Assembly (NCBI GenBank): GCA_025201765.1
Contig: MU623501.1
Span: 1 to 64,000, forward strand
Length of the DNA stretch: 64,000 nucleotides
Direction: 5' to 3'
Origin: Daldinia sp. FL1419
Taxonomy: Eukaryota; Ascomycota; Sordariomycetes; Xylariales; Hypoxylaceae
In this document: positions 50,948 through 63,838 of the stretch, piece by piece
How positions within the stretch are numbered: the first letter of the stretch is position 1
How the letters are laid out: each line of letters starts with the position of its first letter
Notes under the pieces: model-generated
What the model saw: only the letters and a program-made list of their open reading frames with translations
Databases searched by the model: none
What the model was told of the DNA's origin: nothing
Made by a program: the position numbers and the translations under genes

Positions 50948-50956
50948 TCTTTTTTG
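50948..50956. repeat. 9-bp target site duplication, left
   Basis: TCTTTTTTG here is repeated exactly at 51506-51514, flanking the inverted-repeat element. Confidence 0.85.
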
Positions 50957-51064
50957 CAGTATCTTTAAAAGGCCAGGTAAATCCTCATAAAAGGCCAACC
51001 CATCCACTTTTCCACGTGAGATGGTGGCCCGACACATACACACCTAATTTGTATTAGGTTTAGT
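50957..51064 (+). repeat. Left terminal inverted repeat of the MITE
   Basis: This arm contains GGCCAACCCATCCACTTTTC and CACGTGAGATGGTGGCCCG, which recur inverted at 51430-51475. The E-box-like CACGTG lies in both arms. Confidence 0.85.
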
Positions 51065-51397
51065 CCAACCCCCAGCAAAAACAGAATATCGCCCGGTCGC
51101 GTTTTTACATACACTACAACCCAAAATACCACCTAATAATTGAAGCTATCGTCAATACCTCAACACCAACGCTATTACCTGCACCACCACCACAATTGTA
51201 CACGATACCCTCAATATAATCCTCTTTAATATACACAGGTTATAGGGCATGCAAGGTTAATTTCAGGGCATACAGCACCTTTTCCAACCTGAATTTCAAA
51301 CACCCGTGATGCTTTCACAGCACCAAAATATCTAATATTATAAATTAAAATGCAACCAGGCAGTTTTCTGTTTTTTCTATTTTTAGTTGGGGGATAG

Positions 51398-51505
51398 ATT
51401 AAACCCCATACAAATTAGGTGTATGTGTGTCGGGCCACCATCTCACGTGGAAAAGTGGATGGGTTGGCCTTTTATGAGGATTTACCTGGCCTTTTAAAGA
51501 TACTG
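51398..51505 (-). repeat. Right terminal inverted repeat of the MITE
   Basis: This is the reverse complement of the left arm with a few substitutions (for example an ACATAC/CATACA difference in the spacer near the inner end). It ends GATACTG directly before the right TCTTTTTTG. Confidence 0.85.
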
Positions 51506-54045
51506 TCTTTTTTGGGGGGGGTTCCCTTTCATCCTTCTAACCCGTCTCGCCCACCGTAGCCCACCTCGTACCGGCAGTACGGTTTACGTATGCATACCTA
51601 TTATGCAGGATTGCCCGTTGACGTTGCTAATGTTTCTATTTCTAATTTATTATTTTGTTTTGTTGCTTTGTTGCTTTGTTGTTTTGTTGTTTTGTTTCTT
51701 TTTCGCTCTTACGACTGAAGCTACGTATGCCTCGGTGGCTCAAGCGAACCCGTGGTTTCTTGTAAGTCGTTAACCGTTAGATCGTGACGGGGGGGGAGAA
51801 GAAGAAAAGAGTGTCTTTGAAAATATCTTCCACTTGTCACAACTACCGGCGTCTTCGATGAGAGCCACAGCCAGACTGGAACTACCCAGCCTAGCCTAAC
51901 CTCCTATTACGTGCACACCCACACGGCACACATACGTAGTAAGTAATATGCGCTGAGCTGAAGACACATTATGTAGGTAGGTAGTCAGGGAACTGTTTGG
52001 GCGCTTATCTCCGTCCCTTGCCGGTAGTACGTAGTAGTATCTTCCAAGTTCCAAGCGTACCTAACCTATGGGCGCGTCCTGGTACACGATCCTTCGGTCA
52101 CATATAATATCGCATTAAAAAATTAAACGCTGTTGTAACTGATGTGCGCGGTAAGGACCATCTTACGAATTACACAGGACTCCTCATTACGTCGATGTAA
52201 TATAGATGCTATGAATCGACGGGCATATTCAAACATATTAAGCACGTCGATCTACTATATTATGCCTACTAAGCTATGATGCTTTTCAGGTATTGTACAA
52301 TACATGCCTACCTACCTACCTAGGTTCTAGGTATGCAACTACACACGTACATCTACTAGGTACGCGGATAGGTAAGGATATATATCGATGTGGTAAATCG
52401 GGGCCGCTCTGATGGATCGACGTTTACATGTCCAGCCCATTGGACGCTCGAACCCCATACGTGCTGCACCCAGCTGCACCTAGGCTGCCAAAGCAAGGGG
52501 CCAATGGACATACAGTGATCTGGAAGCAATGGAAGTTTGCTAGTGTAGATCCGGGACCGAAAAATCAAGGCTATACGGTTGGATTAAAGGACGCATCACA
52601 TATCGACCAAGCATAGACCAGGCATAGACCAGGCATAGAGTCGTATTCTGCTGTTGTCCGGTCATATTCGGTCATCTTGGAGTTAAATTTTTGCAGCTTG
52701 CGGCTGCAAATGCCATGAAATACCACAGCTTCGCTCCCGCGTGGGTAGGACGAAGTAATAAGCGGTTCATTTAAATTGCTTGGTACACAGCTACGGATCC
52801 CGAGATCCTCAAGGATGGAGCTGGAATTTCCGCGAGCGATAACTTGCTCGAGCTCCTATCATACTCCTATCATACCAACCCAAGGTAATTCGGTGATTAC
52901 TTCCATAATCGATTCCATATTATGTACAGTAAGTTAGCATCCTCGCAGGGTCACGATATAGAAGCCCAAGATCAAACACCAAACGTCATGATACGCGCTC
53001 GACGTCAAGGCGTACTAACGGGCCTCAAACTCGCCGCGCCGGGCCTCGCCAGCTTGTAATCGTCGTCCAGCGAGATTAGAATCCTTCCATTGACTAAAAC
53101 TAGGGTCCAGCCGTATGCTGGTGGTGGTGGGCGAACGAAGGATTGTTTACTTGGAGAAAATATGTGAGCTATGCGATGCTGGGCCGCTCTAGATCTCATA
53201 CGCCCCAACGACCACGGCACTTCCCGCCTGACATCACATATGTATCTGATATATTAATTAACAAGTCCAAACTCAAGCAGATTCATATTCCTAGCTATGA
53301 TGCTTATTGATCCTATAAGCATTGAGCTTTGGAATCATGTTTAAAACAACGGTGCCCGGGAATCCCATGTTTAGTATTCCAAAAGTCGGTATTCGTAGCG
53401 GTAAGGGCTACCGTCCCGGTATAAAAGCACAAACAGATGGTACAACACACCGAGTCCCAAGCTATGCATGCGTGTACCACCCACGGGGAAGATGAAAGAT
53501 GTGCCTGTTTTCGATATGCACTGTCCTATGCGAGTGCGGCTGTATGGACCTATTCTGCATTATGCCGACGTGAAGGCAGCTAAATAAAATTATAGGTGCA
53601 AGGACGCGTAGAGCTTCACAGGCCGCAATTGTGTCAGTTATTAATAACTTTTTCGTTAGGAGGTATATCCAGGAGAATTGTCTCTTCTATTGGGTTTCAT
53701 ATAAGATAGAATGCTATTATGACCATAGTCCTAGACAGTATCAGTTAATATTGGGCGAGCACACGACCACCCCCATTATCTTAAACATGCCAACCACCGA
53801 CGTCAGGACGGATAGATTGAGGGGTAAGCCTCAAGGAGAGGCCGTGGGGTCAAGTAGCAGATACTCTCCGGAGGTTGGTAATTGTCCAATTATATCGCGA
53901 GCATTACAGCCTCCCGCAGGCTAAGACATTTACTTTTTGCTATGCTTTTGGAGCTTTGACCTAGGGAGGAGATAAACTCCTATTGGCTTAAGGCTACCCC
54001 TATTCATTGGCTGCCTCCGTAATTAGAGCATAGCCTCGAGAGGCT

Positions 54046-54360
54046 ATGAGACGATACTACATATATCCAACTTTGAATAATACCAGTAACAATTCATTGT
54101 CTACCAGACTCCATATTGCTATTAATCCCACCGGCAAAACCATCTCGAGTCCTAATCATACTTCTTTCGACAGAGCTGGTATCATCGCTACCACATCATA
54201 CATCATCGCCTCAGCTCCCCCCCCTGGTCGCCTCTCTCGCGTCCAGATAGCTATGCTAGGTACTCACGAGGTATGTATAATCGTTCTATATATCGAGCAT
54301 CGATGTAGGCTCCCGCAAATAGTAAGGCTATTTCTAGCACCTTGCAGTCATGTGGTATGA
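54046..54360 (+). CDS. Unrecognised ORF of 104 codons
   Basis: The frame starts with ATG and includes a plausible GTATGT donor at 54271, so the coding part might end at ...MLGTHE and continue in a later exon near 54395. I do not recognise the sequence. A chance frame is equally possible. Confidence 0.2.
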   Translation: MRRYYIYPTLNNTSNNSLSTRLHIAINPTGKTISSPNHTSFDRAGIIATTSYIIASAPPPGRLSRVQIAMLGTHEVCIIVLYIEHRCRLPQIVRLFLAPCSHVV

Positions 54361-56036
54361 GTGCAAGTAAGCAATCAACGTGATACAACTTCCAGCTGTG
54401 TAGATGAGGCCCATTCCCGCAACCCCCGGCCCCGGCCGCGTTACTCGTAGATCTGAAAGGGCCTCGTACTTCGGCATCTTGCAGAGCGGTAAGCATGGTT
54501 GCCGCGATCCTTATCCTAAACGCATCTGGTCGGTCTGGGGACTACCCTGTCGAGGCGTTAGCTGCTTGATCTGCTTGACTGCCTGCGAAGAGCTACCAAA
54601 TCTGTCCCTAACATATTTTCTACGAACCAACATGAGTAGGTAGTTCTAGGAAGGCGAAAGGCATTTTGGGGCTTCTAAGGTCGTGCTTCATGACGCAGAA
54701 GGATATCTATACAATACCCCTGAAATCTGTGGTCTTGAGGGAGCTGCCATTATCATCTCTAGACCAACCTAGCAACCAACGATATTCAACTGAAGCCTAT
54801 ACAGACATAATAGTATCAACAAGCCCATAGTTATACACGGAATGCATATGGTCCACTATCCCGTATCGTTAGGTACGTATAAATCGATAGTTACACTACG
54901 CAAGTGATCCTAGTCTAGGTTAGGTTTGCGAGATAATCATATAATACTTACCAAGAATATCTAACTGCGGTCCTTGAGGCGACTACCCACTCAAGGCACC
55001 TAGCATTTGAGTCTAACTTTATCGATCCTATAGTTATACTCTTTAGAGTCAGCGCTACTCCTAGGATGAAGACGTCTTATCTAGTGTTTCGGTAAGAGTA
55101 TTCCAGGAGAATAATACTAACCGTACTTGCCATACTTAACTAAAAGCTATTCGTGCCTGTAAGAGACCACCTCTGATAACTATTGTGCGTTAAAAAAGGA
55201 TCCCTTATTGACAAGCACTGTGGTTGTTCCAGAGTGGCTTTGTTGCCCCTGAAGGAATTGGACCAGACAGGGCCGCTAGAAAACATGTGGTATCTTTAAT
55301 ATTATCCCTTGACATGTAGCGAATAGTCCAAGTCTAGTATTGTTTAAACTTAACCCATTTAAGCTTTCCAAGGTTAGTACTTTGGGCATAATCCAAAAGA
55401 CCTTATGTTCCGCTACGTCTTACTCGCTCACTAGATATTTGAGCATCTAAAGTGCTAACATACCACAAGCAACTCCAAACTCCCCAACACTTATGTCTAC
55501 CTAGGTAGTATAGCTTGCCACCTAGTTTAGGTGAAATTTGGCTGTTTTGATCCTAATATCTGAATTGATTCAGAGGCCGCCTTCCAAGGGGTCTCTTGAT
55601 CTCCTAGGTAGGTAGGTAGGTAGCTTTGCCGACGTCGGTCCTAATAATGATCCTTCCAATTACTTATTAAACCCCTAATTTATCGTTATAATCAAGACCC
55701 TAACTCCTCCTAGTCAGAGAATTGTCATATCAGCCTCTTCTAGATTATATGGTTCAGCAGCTACCGACATACCTACCTGGTCACTAACCAGTCAAGCTAT
55801 CTGATGAAGGCCGGGAGCGTAACTTTCATGGACATTAGGGAGGTTAAAATAGTATCCAATAGACCTCTTCATCATCAATATTCTTATGTGTTATGGTGGC
55901 TACTTTAGGCGGATTCCCGAGTCCGGCTCTTTCAGTAGCGCAAGGATTTTCTTATAATACGTCGTGAGAACATTACAGTTTCTAGTTCAAGACATTCTCA
56001 CTAATGATACTAGCCTTAGGCCCAGATATATAACCG

Positions 56037-56537
56037 CTAGAAGCTCCGATTAGGATTGTTTGAAGTAAACGTAGCCTTAGGTTGAACTATAGATCTCCGT
56101 ATGGTACGAACTTGTAGCCCTATAATGGTATTATCATTCGAGTAGATATCTATACATCCCGTCTTTTGATCTTTCAATATTGGGTTTAATAGAAATGTGA
56201 TCAATGAAAAAACAAGCAAAAAAACCATGATGATATTATTAACAGCCGTATTTATTTCGAGATATTTAGTAATATATAGGGTCCCTACTCCAGTAATACT
56301 AAGAAACACCTAGATAGATGTGCCGCCCTTGTCGGTATTTGAAGTGTTATTGAAAAATAGGGGCACTTTACATGGATAATTTCCGATTAGACTTACAATT
56401 GGGTTGTAAAAAGGGAATAATAATCTTAACATTACGATACTTTCCCGACATGAACATCTCCTATGCGTAGTGATATAATACTTGAAAAGCATGTGTGATC
56501 CTATGAAGCAGTAGAAATAGCCTGTTAAGTACCTCAC
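56037..56537 (-). pseudogene. Possible remnant of a membrane-protein gene
   Basis: Two adjacent open stretches in the same frame, 56310-56537 and 56037-56309, are separated only by a TAG. They contain hydrophobic segments (such as NNIIMVFLLVFSLITFLL) and hydrophilic parts. This could be a decayed membrane protein, or exons separated by a very short intron (CTAGGTG...TTAG). I cannot assign a family. Confidence 0.25.
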
Positions 56538-59500
56538 TCACATGTACTGGATAAGGCCTATCCGAGGTATGAGAAGACAAGCCCCTACTTTCTTGCGTGA
56601 TACGTTTAGGGTCTATAAAAAAGAAGCGCGAAGCCCTTATAGTTTATTAAGCCTAAAGGTTATGACGACTAGCTCCCGCCTGGTTGCCTAACCTATAATA
56701 GTTACCCCTTTATGTGTTCAACATCCCCTATAGACACGTCTGGAGAGTGAATATATCTCTAGGAATACCCACGATAATAATATCCAACCGCAAATAGCGA
56801 GCCAAAGGAAGGGTTTGGAGAGAGTAAGGACTCGGGATCTTAGTTGGAGGATTAGATCCCCAGATCGCTGGAACGCCTAGGGACAATCTAGAGACCTTAC
56901 CCTTCAACTACGGCTCTCATTAAGCCAGTCTCTTATGCCAATGCGTAATTACGTTTTAATCTATTACTGCCTTCTCACATGACATTGCCGTTTTGGACTG
57001 GGTGTAAGCACATATGTACTATGTAAAGTGCCTCCCTGCTTATATACGACTAGTATTGAGAGTATCAGGATTCAAAGAGTGGCATGACCAAAGCATCATA
57101 CGAGGCGAGACGGCTAGCTAGAAACACGCATACTATGTACTTCGAGGTTATAAGGTATGCTTGGGCATATGTACCTAATTACATTCATTAAGCCTTACTA
57201 ACGACCAATTGGTTGACTACTCCTACTAAAGGATATATACATCTCTATTCCCAGGCCACCGCAAGGTAAGAAGGTCCTTGACCTCGGGACCGGACGTCGC
57301 TCTCGGGATTACATCATCCATCATTAAGCATATAGTGTGTGTAGAGATATATACGCTAGTGCCCGTGCTCCCGGGTAACCATGTCTAGTGCTCTAGTAAG
57401 ATATGAAGCGTTCCAGGCGCGAGGCGTATCCCGCGCGAACAAAGCGGCGGCGCAGGCCCTACGGCCGACAAAGTAAGCTTGCTTTAGCCTGAAACTTATC
57501 ACGGATATAAAACCGACGGGGACAATTTATAAGCCGTCGACGCTAGGTATCTGTCCCTCTCGGGTCGGCGCGGGAGAGGGCATACAGGGGTTAAGCATAT
57601 CGTTGTAAAAGTGTGCGGAAACATGCTTGTTTGCGACTCGGATTTAATACTATCAGCTTCTTAGCTTCATGCTAGCTACCTACGAGGGAAGCAATCCTTG
57701 ATACTTATTCAGATAAGATTGTCCCTGCATATGGTAGAGGTAGACGTGCAACGAACGTGCAGTATCTGTGCCTAGGGTAGATAAGGCACGGACAATAGGC
57801 TTGGATCTTATGTAGCTATGGGCATATGTGTGTGAATGGGCCAGCTGGTCGATCGTCTATACCCAGCTTGCCCAGCTTGCCCAGCTTAACGTGCCATGGG
57901 GTCTGCAGAAGCCAAAGTCACGATCAACGTGCACCTGTCGGCACTCCAAGGCAGCCAGGATTCGCATCCTCACCACACACTCGGGCTCGAACCGAGCCAA
58001 ATTAGGGCTCACGTTGAATCATTTTTTAATGTTACCACTTACAGACAGTACCTGCGTAAGCGGTATTGCTGGGCGGCAGGGAGGTTGCAGTGTAACGACA
58101 CAAGCAAAGCGATAATTTAATAAAATGAAGAGAGAAGAGGAAAAAAAAAAAAAAAAAAAAAAAGAACGCTTTCACGCAGCCCAGGTACTTTTTACATACG
58201 TATAATTATCGTGCAATATAATAACACGGCTACCCGCGGAAGAACACGAAAAGCAAAAGCCTGTCGCGTCGTCACATGGTCCCGGCATCGCGGGATGATC
58301 GCACTCGGGCGTAGACGCCCTAGAGAAGCTGACATGACGTATCGTGGCGCACCCTGTCGGCTTTTACGTGGGTGGAAGAAGTGGAACAATAGGTTATTAG
58401 TGTATTATGAGCAGTCATATTTCCGCAGCACCGGGCTAGTGTACACTACATAGTAGTTGCGAATTCCATGGTTAAGCGTCCGAAGCGTCGATGCGTCTGG
58501 GTAGGATCTTTCCGTTTAGTCCTATCTAGGGCTGAACGATGGCAAGATACCTAGGCTTAGGACTTTTTCGTATTATTTTATTGTGGACGGCCTGCGTTGC
58601 TAACCCTGCCGCACTGGCGCACGCCAAACGTACGTAAACGTTAACGTACCTAAGGTATAAGTCCGCGCCCGGTTTTGCGTAAGTGTGGATGCTGTGGATG
58701 CTGTGGGCTCGTATGGATGCGCTGTATGTGCTGTGCCTGTCAGCTTTTCCGGGGTACAGGTAGGGATAGGATCACGAGGCTGCCCGGACTGCCTGTTATA
58801 GAACGATCAAGACACTAGTGTGTCCAGAAATCCAGGAACAATCTTTCGGATGAGTCAGATGTTGGATATGTCCGAGTTGGTACCTGCATGAAAGATCTAC
58901 TAGTTAGAGGTACGACATTACATGTTAACGGCCACTTGTTAAGGCATGGGACTGATTGGATATCGAGTGGCAATGCATGTAGTACGGCAGGGAACCGAGA
59001 CGTCTATAGCGTCTGGTCTTCGTGTTTTTGTCTATGTACCTAGGTAGGTAGTAATACATGTTGTACACATTCTCTCTCCTCTCACCGAGAAGTAACTGTT
59101 TGTCCAATATAGGTATTATATGATTAATCCCGTTCGTAATCTCTGTCCTAAACCCACGAAAACGTCCGTGATAGTATCAAGAAGTTATTGGAAGAGAACA
59201 GGAAAATCGTAGTCTGTCCATCCCCACACCACCGCCCATTACATCCCTCCGTCCAAACCATCGTAATATACATCATTATTAGCTTCGAGCATGCAACCAG
59301 TTGCTTGCCCTAAGAAGCTAGTAGGCCGAATTCCGCAGTAGTAATAACTAAGGGTATAAGAAACCCATCATTTTCTTTTACCCGCTGAGCGCCGAAATTG
59401 CCGTGAAGAGGCCAATCACAAAGGAGATAGTAGATCCCAAACTTTTTATACCATCCTTCATCCAAGACCCCGTTGGTGACAACGTGTAGCCTATTCTATA

Positions 59501-59565
59501 CCCATTCTAAATATTTACCAAAGGACAAAAGAAATTTGTGAATCGTGATATATGTAAAAGTGAAT

Positions 59566-61316
59566 TTAGATAAATTTGGGCTGGATCACATCGGCCATCC
59601 AGCCCATATCGCTGACCAGATCATCCAATCCGGAATCGATACTGGGACGGGTGAGAAGTTCGGTATTGCCGAGGCCCACACCACTATCGAGTCTTGCAAC
59701 TAGATCCGTCCCAAGCGCTGTTGTAGATATACGGCTTGTATCTAGAGGCTTCTCGTCGTGCATCGTAGACTGTGGTAGACTGTAACCCGTGATTGGCGAG
59801 TCACTGTGTTTGCGAATGCTGCGCCCCACGTTGCTGCTCCGGCGAGTCCCTTGAACGGCAAAAGGCTCGTTCTCGGTAGGAAAGGTATCCTCCCTCTCGT
59901 CATCTGATTCGTCGAAGAATGAAAACTGGTTAAGATCACGAGACTCGATCGACTGTGGCGATGATGTGGAGGCGAAGCTTGATGACGTCGTTGAAAACGA
60001 AAAGTGAGATCGTGGTACGTCGTCGAGCTTCATGTCGGCCGTTGCGGATGGAACGCTAATGGGATCCAAAGTGATCTTGTCTTGTTTGGTTAGCGGGGGA
60101 ATAATGGTGGCTGTAGACACGTTATAATCTCTAGCCGAGCTGGAGGAAAGGCTTCGTTGGAATGGCGGAGGCGAGAGCATCGTGAAAGGCGCAGTCTCGG
60201 ACACTGCCGACGTCGCAAAATTGTCATCGTCTTCGTTCTCTTCGACGATCTCGTCTGGTATGTATAATCGCGATGGCTCCGCAACGGGAACAGCTTGAGG
60301 AAGGTCGTCTGAAAGAAACCTCTCAAGGGTCTCTAGGGAGATGTCATGAGATCGTGCACTGCCCGATGGCGTGGTGCTTCTCGGTTCGTCAAGGTGCCTG
60401 ACTTCTCCATCGTAATGACTCTCAACCTCAGTTTCACTACCGGCGTCACTGTCCACGTGGTGAGCCTTCTTGCGTGCAAAGAACCGCCGAGCAGCACCTT
60501 TCCAGCTTGGTGCGGGGGAAAGAGAACGAGCCGACCGCTTGTGAACGAGCGACATTGCTGGCGAAGATCCCAGGCCCAGACGAAGGTCGGGGAGGCTAGG
60601 TACCGGAGGAGCTGGCCGCGGTGTCATGAACCTATCCCTGGGGTCCATCGTCTTGTAGTCAGTAGTCCGTAGAGAATTCATAGAAGCACTCCGAATTCTC
60701 GACAGAGAATGCTCCTGAGGGACATCAACGGTGTTGACGGTTTGGCCAGGAAGGTAAGGACAAGCATTAGTCGTGGGCATAGAAGGATCATATGTCTCCG
60801 TCGAGCCGTCCAGTTCATACTTAAAGTACTATTAGCAAGGGATGGAATGTTTAGGACTCATAATTGAAGACTCACATAATAGTAATATGTGTGACCCATC
60901 TTTAGCCCTCCGTTACGTTTATGGTTCTTGACTTGATCGCCGTCACAGACAATATTGTTGAAGGTATGGCAGCCTCGCCACTGGCTTCGGTCTCGTCGAA
61001 TATCACGTTCCATAGTATGGTATTTTGTAAAATTATCCCACGACCCAAGTAGCCGGACTGATGAGACAGAAGGATGTGTTTGACTACGAAATGGTAAGCT
61101 TGCATGTCAGATCGCGTTCCATCGTGGTTCTATATAGGGCGAGTAGTGAATGATATAAGTAACGGGAAGATATGTAAGCTGACCATTGCAGTTATCTACC
61201 GCTTGGTACTTGGACAGGCATCGGGATAGACAGACAACACAAGACAACGCATCGAGTGATAGAGCAGGGGTGTGGAAATGATCTCACTCGGTACCTTTGG
61301 GGATGTGAACAGGCAT
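59566..61316 (-). CDS. Conserved fungal protein, N-terminal glycogen-binding-like (E-set) module
   Basis: The model has three exons, 61288-61316, 60876-61098 and 59566-60819, giving 501 residues. Exons 2 and 3 are well supported by frame and motifs. Exon 1 (ATG at 61316, donor GTGAGA) is inferred and joined through a 189-bp intron. Residues about 20-100 read as an AMPK-beta-like carbohydrate-binding E-set fold: VRLLGSWDNF, MERDIRRDRSQWRGCHTF, CDGDQVKNHKRNGGLKMGHT and YYYYYELDGSTE. The motif CPYLPGQTVNTVDVP follows. The remaining 370 residues are low-complexity, Ser/Pro/acid-rich and probably disordered. The function is unknown; a role near glycogen or carbohydrate regulation is only inference. 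Confidence 0.7.
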
Positions 61317-63838
61317 GTCAGGGACCTTTAGGTACATAGGGGCAGGGTAGAATATAAGAAACAGGGTATTGGTATGGGTATAAGCGGGCTAAAGTCACTA
61401 GACAGCGCTTGCTTTTGGGAATGTCTGACAGGAATGGTGGCTGGCTGCCCTCCTCCCAGGCTTTCGATGCCCGAAAATGGACATCGTTCCCAATTATCGG
61501 ACGAGCTCCATTACTCCATAATTCCCTAACTCCATACAGGGTACAACAGGGCTGACAGGGTGTGCAAAATGGGGTGTGTAAATTCTTAACCACACTAGTG
61601 TAGGTACGAATCCGTAGTTAACTGTCGTTAAGTAGACAATATCTGACCTTCGCGTGGAACCCCTGTTCGGAAATATCGCGCTATATGTGTTTCTATCACA
61701 GATTTTTTTTGTTTCGTTTGTTTTTAAAATCCCAACGGATCGAGGGATCTTCTAGAATAATGAATATTATGAGGCTTTATGCTTTATGCCGTACCACCTC
61801 TAAATGCCGGATCTATTTTCTGCTGATGAATGATCGAAGTCGGGAAAAGCCGAGTGGGTATTTTTTCCGTATAATGTCTTAATAACAATGCAAAAGGTAA
61901 TAACGTATGCGAATAACGACAGGGTCGAATTCGAAATAAGGAACGAAAAGCACCAGGCTATAAAGCAATATAGAAGAGACGATATATTGTAATGGAATAA
62001 CTCACAGCATAAAAGTAAAGAGCGTCGTAGTTGGATCCATGATCAAAAGAAGAAAAAAACGCCTCTCGGGCTTTTAAAAGGAATGAGATTTTAATCGAAA
62101 GAGATATATATATATATGAAGATATATATGGCTGATCGGCACAGCGACGTTAAATAGGAATATTTACCGCCGGAAAGTTCTTAAGTTAGAACCAGAAATT
62201 CAATGAAACGGTTGCTAACTTTGGGCGCAATATGGTCGTAATGTTTCGACAGACGCAGGAACGTAGTAATTGTGCGATGCGACTCTTCGTGCTTGGGCGA
62301 ATTTAATGGAATTGACCAATAATATTTCGCGTTTGAGACTCACGGAAGCGCCGCGATTTGAACTGTTTAGCGGGCGGCGCTTAGAAAAGGGACCGTAAAG
62401 GTAGGCTGGTAAGATTGCGAATGTAAGGGTCCAAGGCTGCGTAAGAGACCCTTTCTCTCACGGTCCTGAGAAAGGTCTAATTCAGCGAATTTTGTAAGGG
62501 AGGGTATGATGGAGACGAAATAAATGCGTAAAAAGAATCCAACACAAGATGGAACGCGTCTTTCTTGGTAGTAAAATGTATGGGTGCTAGTGTAGGGGGA
62601 AAAGGTCTTACACTAGATACAACTAGATAGAGAAGAATAAAAAAATAAAATATAAAATAAGGGGGGCTTGAAAAGCTGAAACCCCATTCACGATAGTTTG
62701 ATGGCTCAGATGGGGCGTATTCTAGACCTGAGAAAACTGCTGAAGACTTTCAAGGTTGTATTGAGAGACAAGGTGGTGGTGTATATGTGAAATGTGCAAA
62801 TCGGATAAGAAAAAAAGAATCCCATCTTCATCCAAAATTTAGTTTGAATTGCGTTCGAGAGCGAGATGAGAGAGGCTGGGCATCGTTTTATTATTACTTA
62901 TTTTATCCTATTGCTTCTATGCAGCTCATAGTGCGTCGGCGACTATTGCTAGTTGGAGGGAAGATGGAAAATTTACGGATTATGTATTATGTACTACGCA
63001 CGATAATAATGACGACAAGTAATTTGTTAGAAAGAGAAAGAGATGATTCAAGTTTGCAGTACATAATAGTTAATAAGTCTGTATGTATGAGATCACTAGG
63101 CGTCTACGAAAGGGAAAAAGATATTGGAAGGACCAAGAGAAAAGGAAATGACGACAGTCTGATGGGATGACGAAGAAGTAGATCTTGACCGAGTCTGGAA
63201 TATAGAAAAGTTTTGGCTGAGACGAAAAAGGAAAAGGGGGACCCCTGAACCTCGATATCATTGGCCGAATTCAAGATAATAGGTTCGGTTGGTCGGGTTG
63301 TCACGTACATGCTAAAGCTTCGAATACCTGCATGCGAACAATGAATTGAAATGTCTCTAAAATAAGAGTAAAAATAATCCAAAACCGTACCACACGGTAA
63401 AGAACAATTTACAATCCCATTTCGTCTCACCGCTCGCAGAATGCGCATTATCAAGTTCTAAGCTATTATAGAATCGTTTCGACAACAGATGAATCAAATT
63501 TGCTCAATCTTCTTTGTACGTACATACGCAAGTTCCGGCATCTATTCGTATAATGGCCACAATTAGCTACAATCCAGCAATCTTAGCATGGAACACTTTC
63601 TAACGTTCTATTGTTCTAGTGTAAAAGGCTACCTCCCAATGGGGACGCTGGAAACTTGGTTGGTAGCTTGCATAATAGGTCAAAAAGGGTGCTAGTGTAC
63701 AAGGCATTTGTGAAAGGAACCGACCAACCAACTAACCGGTACACGCTAAACAGAGCTACATTACACCAGTTTGGTGTATGGAACCTATGTAGCTTGCATT
63801 AGGTATTGTACAATGCATAGTACAATTTTCTCCAGGTG
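61317..63838. other. Intergenic, long region upstream of the E-set gene
   Basis: No gene is supported. A 127-codon + frame at 62787-63170 is purine-biased (ERERDD, EREKD) and looks like chance in A/G-rich sequence. A TA-dinucleotide run lies at 62103-62118. Confidence 0.45.

Larger units (their letters stand above)
50957..51505. mobile_element. 549-bp Mutator-like MITE with about 108-bp TIRs
   Basis: The element begins CAGTATCTTTAAAAGGCC and ends with its reverse complement. The inverted repeat runs about 108 bp (50957-51064 against 51398-51505) with few mismatches, and weaker similarity continues inward for 20-30 bp more. A perfect 9-bp direct repeat TCTTTTTTG flanks it. Long TIRs plus a 9-bp duplication are typical of Mutator-like elements. 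The interior (51066-51397) has no ORF for a transposase, so it is non-autonomous. The element shows no strong RIP-type C depletion. It contrasts with the 1-13787 block. Confidence 0.9.
51515..59565. other. Gene-poor region, about 8 kb
   Basis: No recognisable gene was found. Base composition is normal, not RIP-like. Tandem GCATAGACCAG is at 52611-52638, CCCAGCTTG (three units) at 57862-57888, a TTTGTTGC-type microsatellite at 51655-51705, and 23 A at 58141-58163. Unassigned + frames are 53631-53924 (97 codons), 54046-54360 (104) and 54404-54643 (79). A possible gene remnant is at 56037-56537 on the minus strand. TACCT-type words occur at 52305-52331 and 55600-55622. Confidence 0.5.

Noticed and set aside
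50735..51043. 102-codon minus frame
   Set aside because: It crosses the left edge of the inverted-repeat element and has no recognisable features.
54030..54047. 9-bp stem (CATAGCCTC/GAGGCTATG) hairpin
   Set aside because: Isolated, with a 2-nt loop and no associated gene or terminator; such stems occur by chance in windows of this size.
62787..63170. 127-codon + frame near the right end
   Set aside because: Purine-biased low-complexity sequence with no domain, no splice context and no recognisable family.
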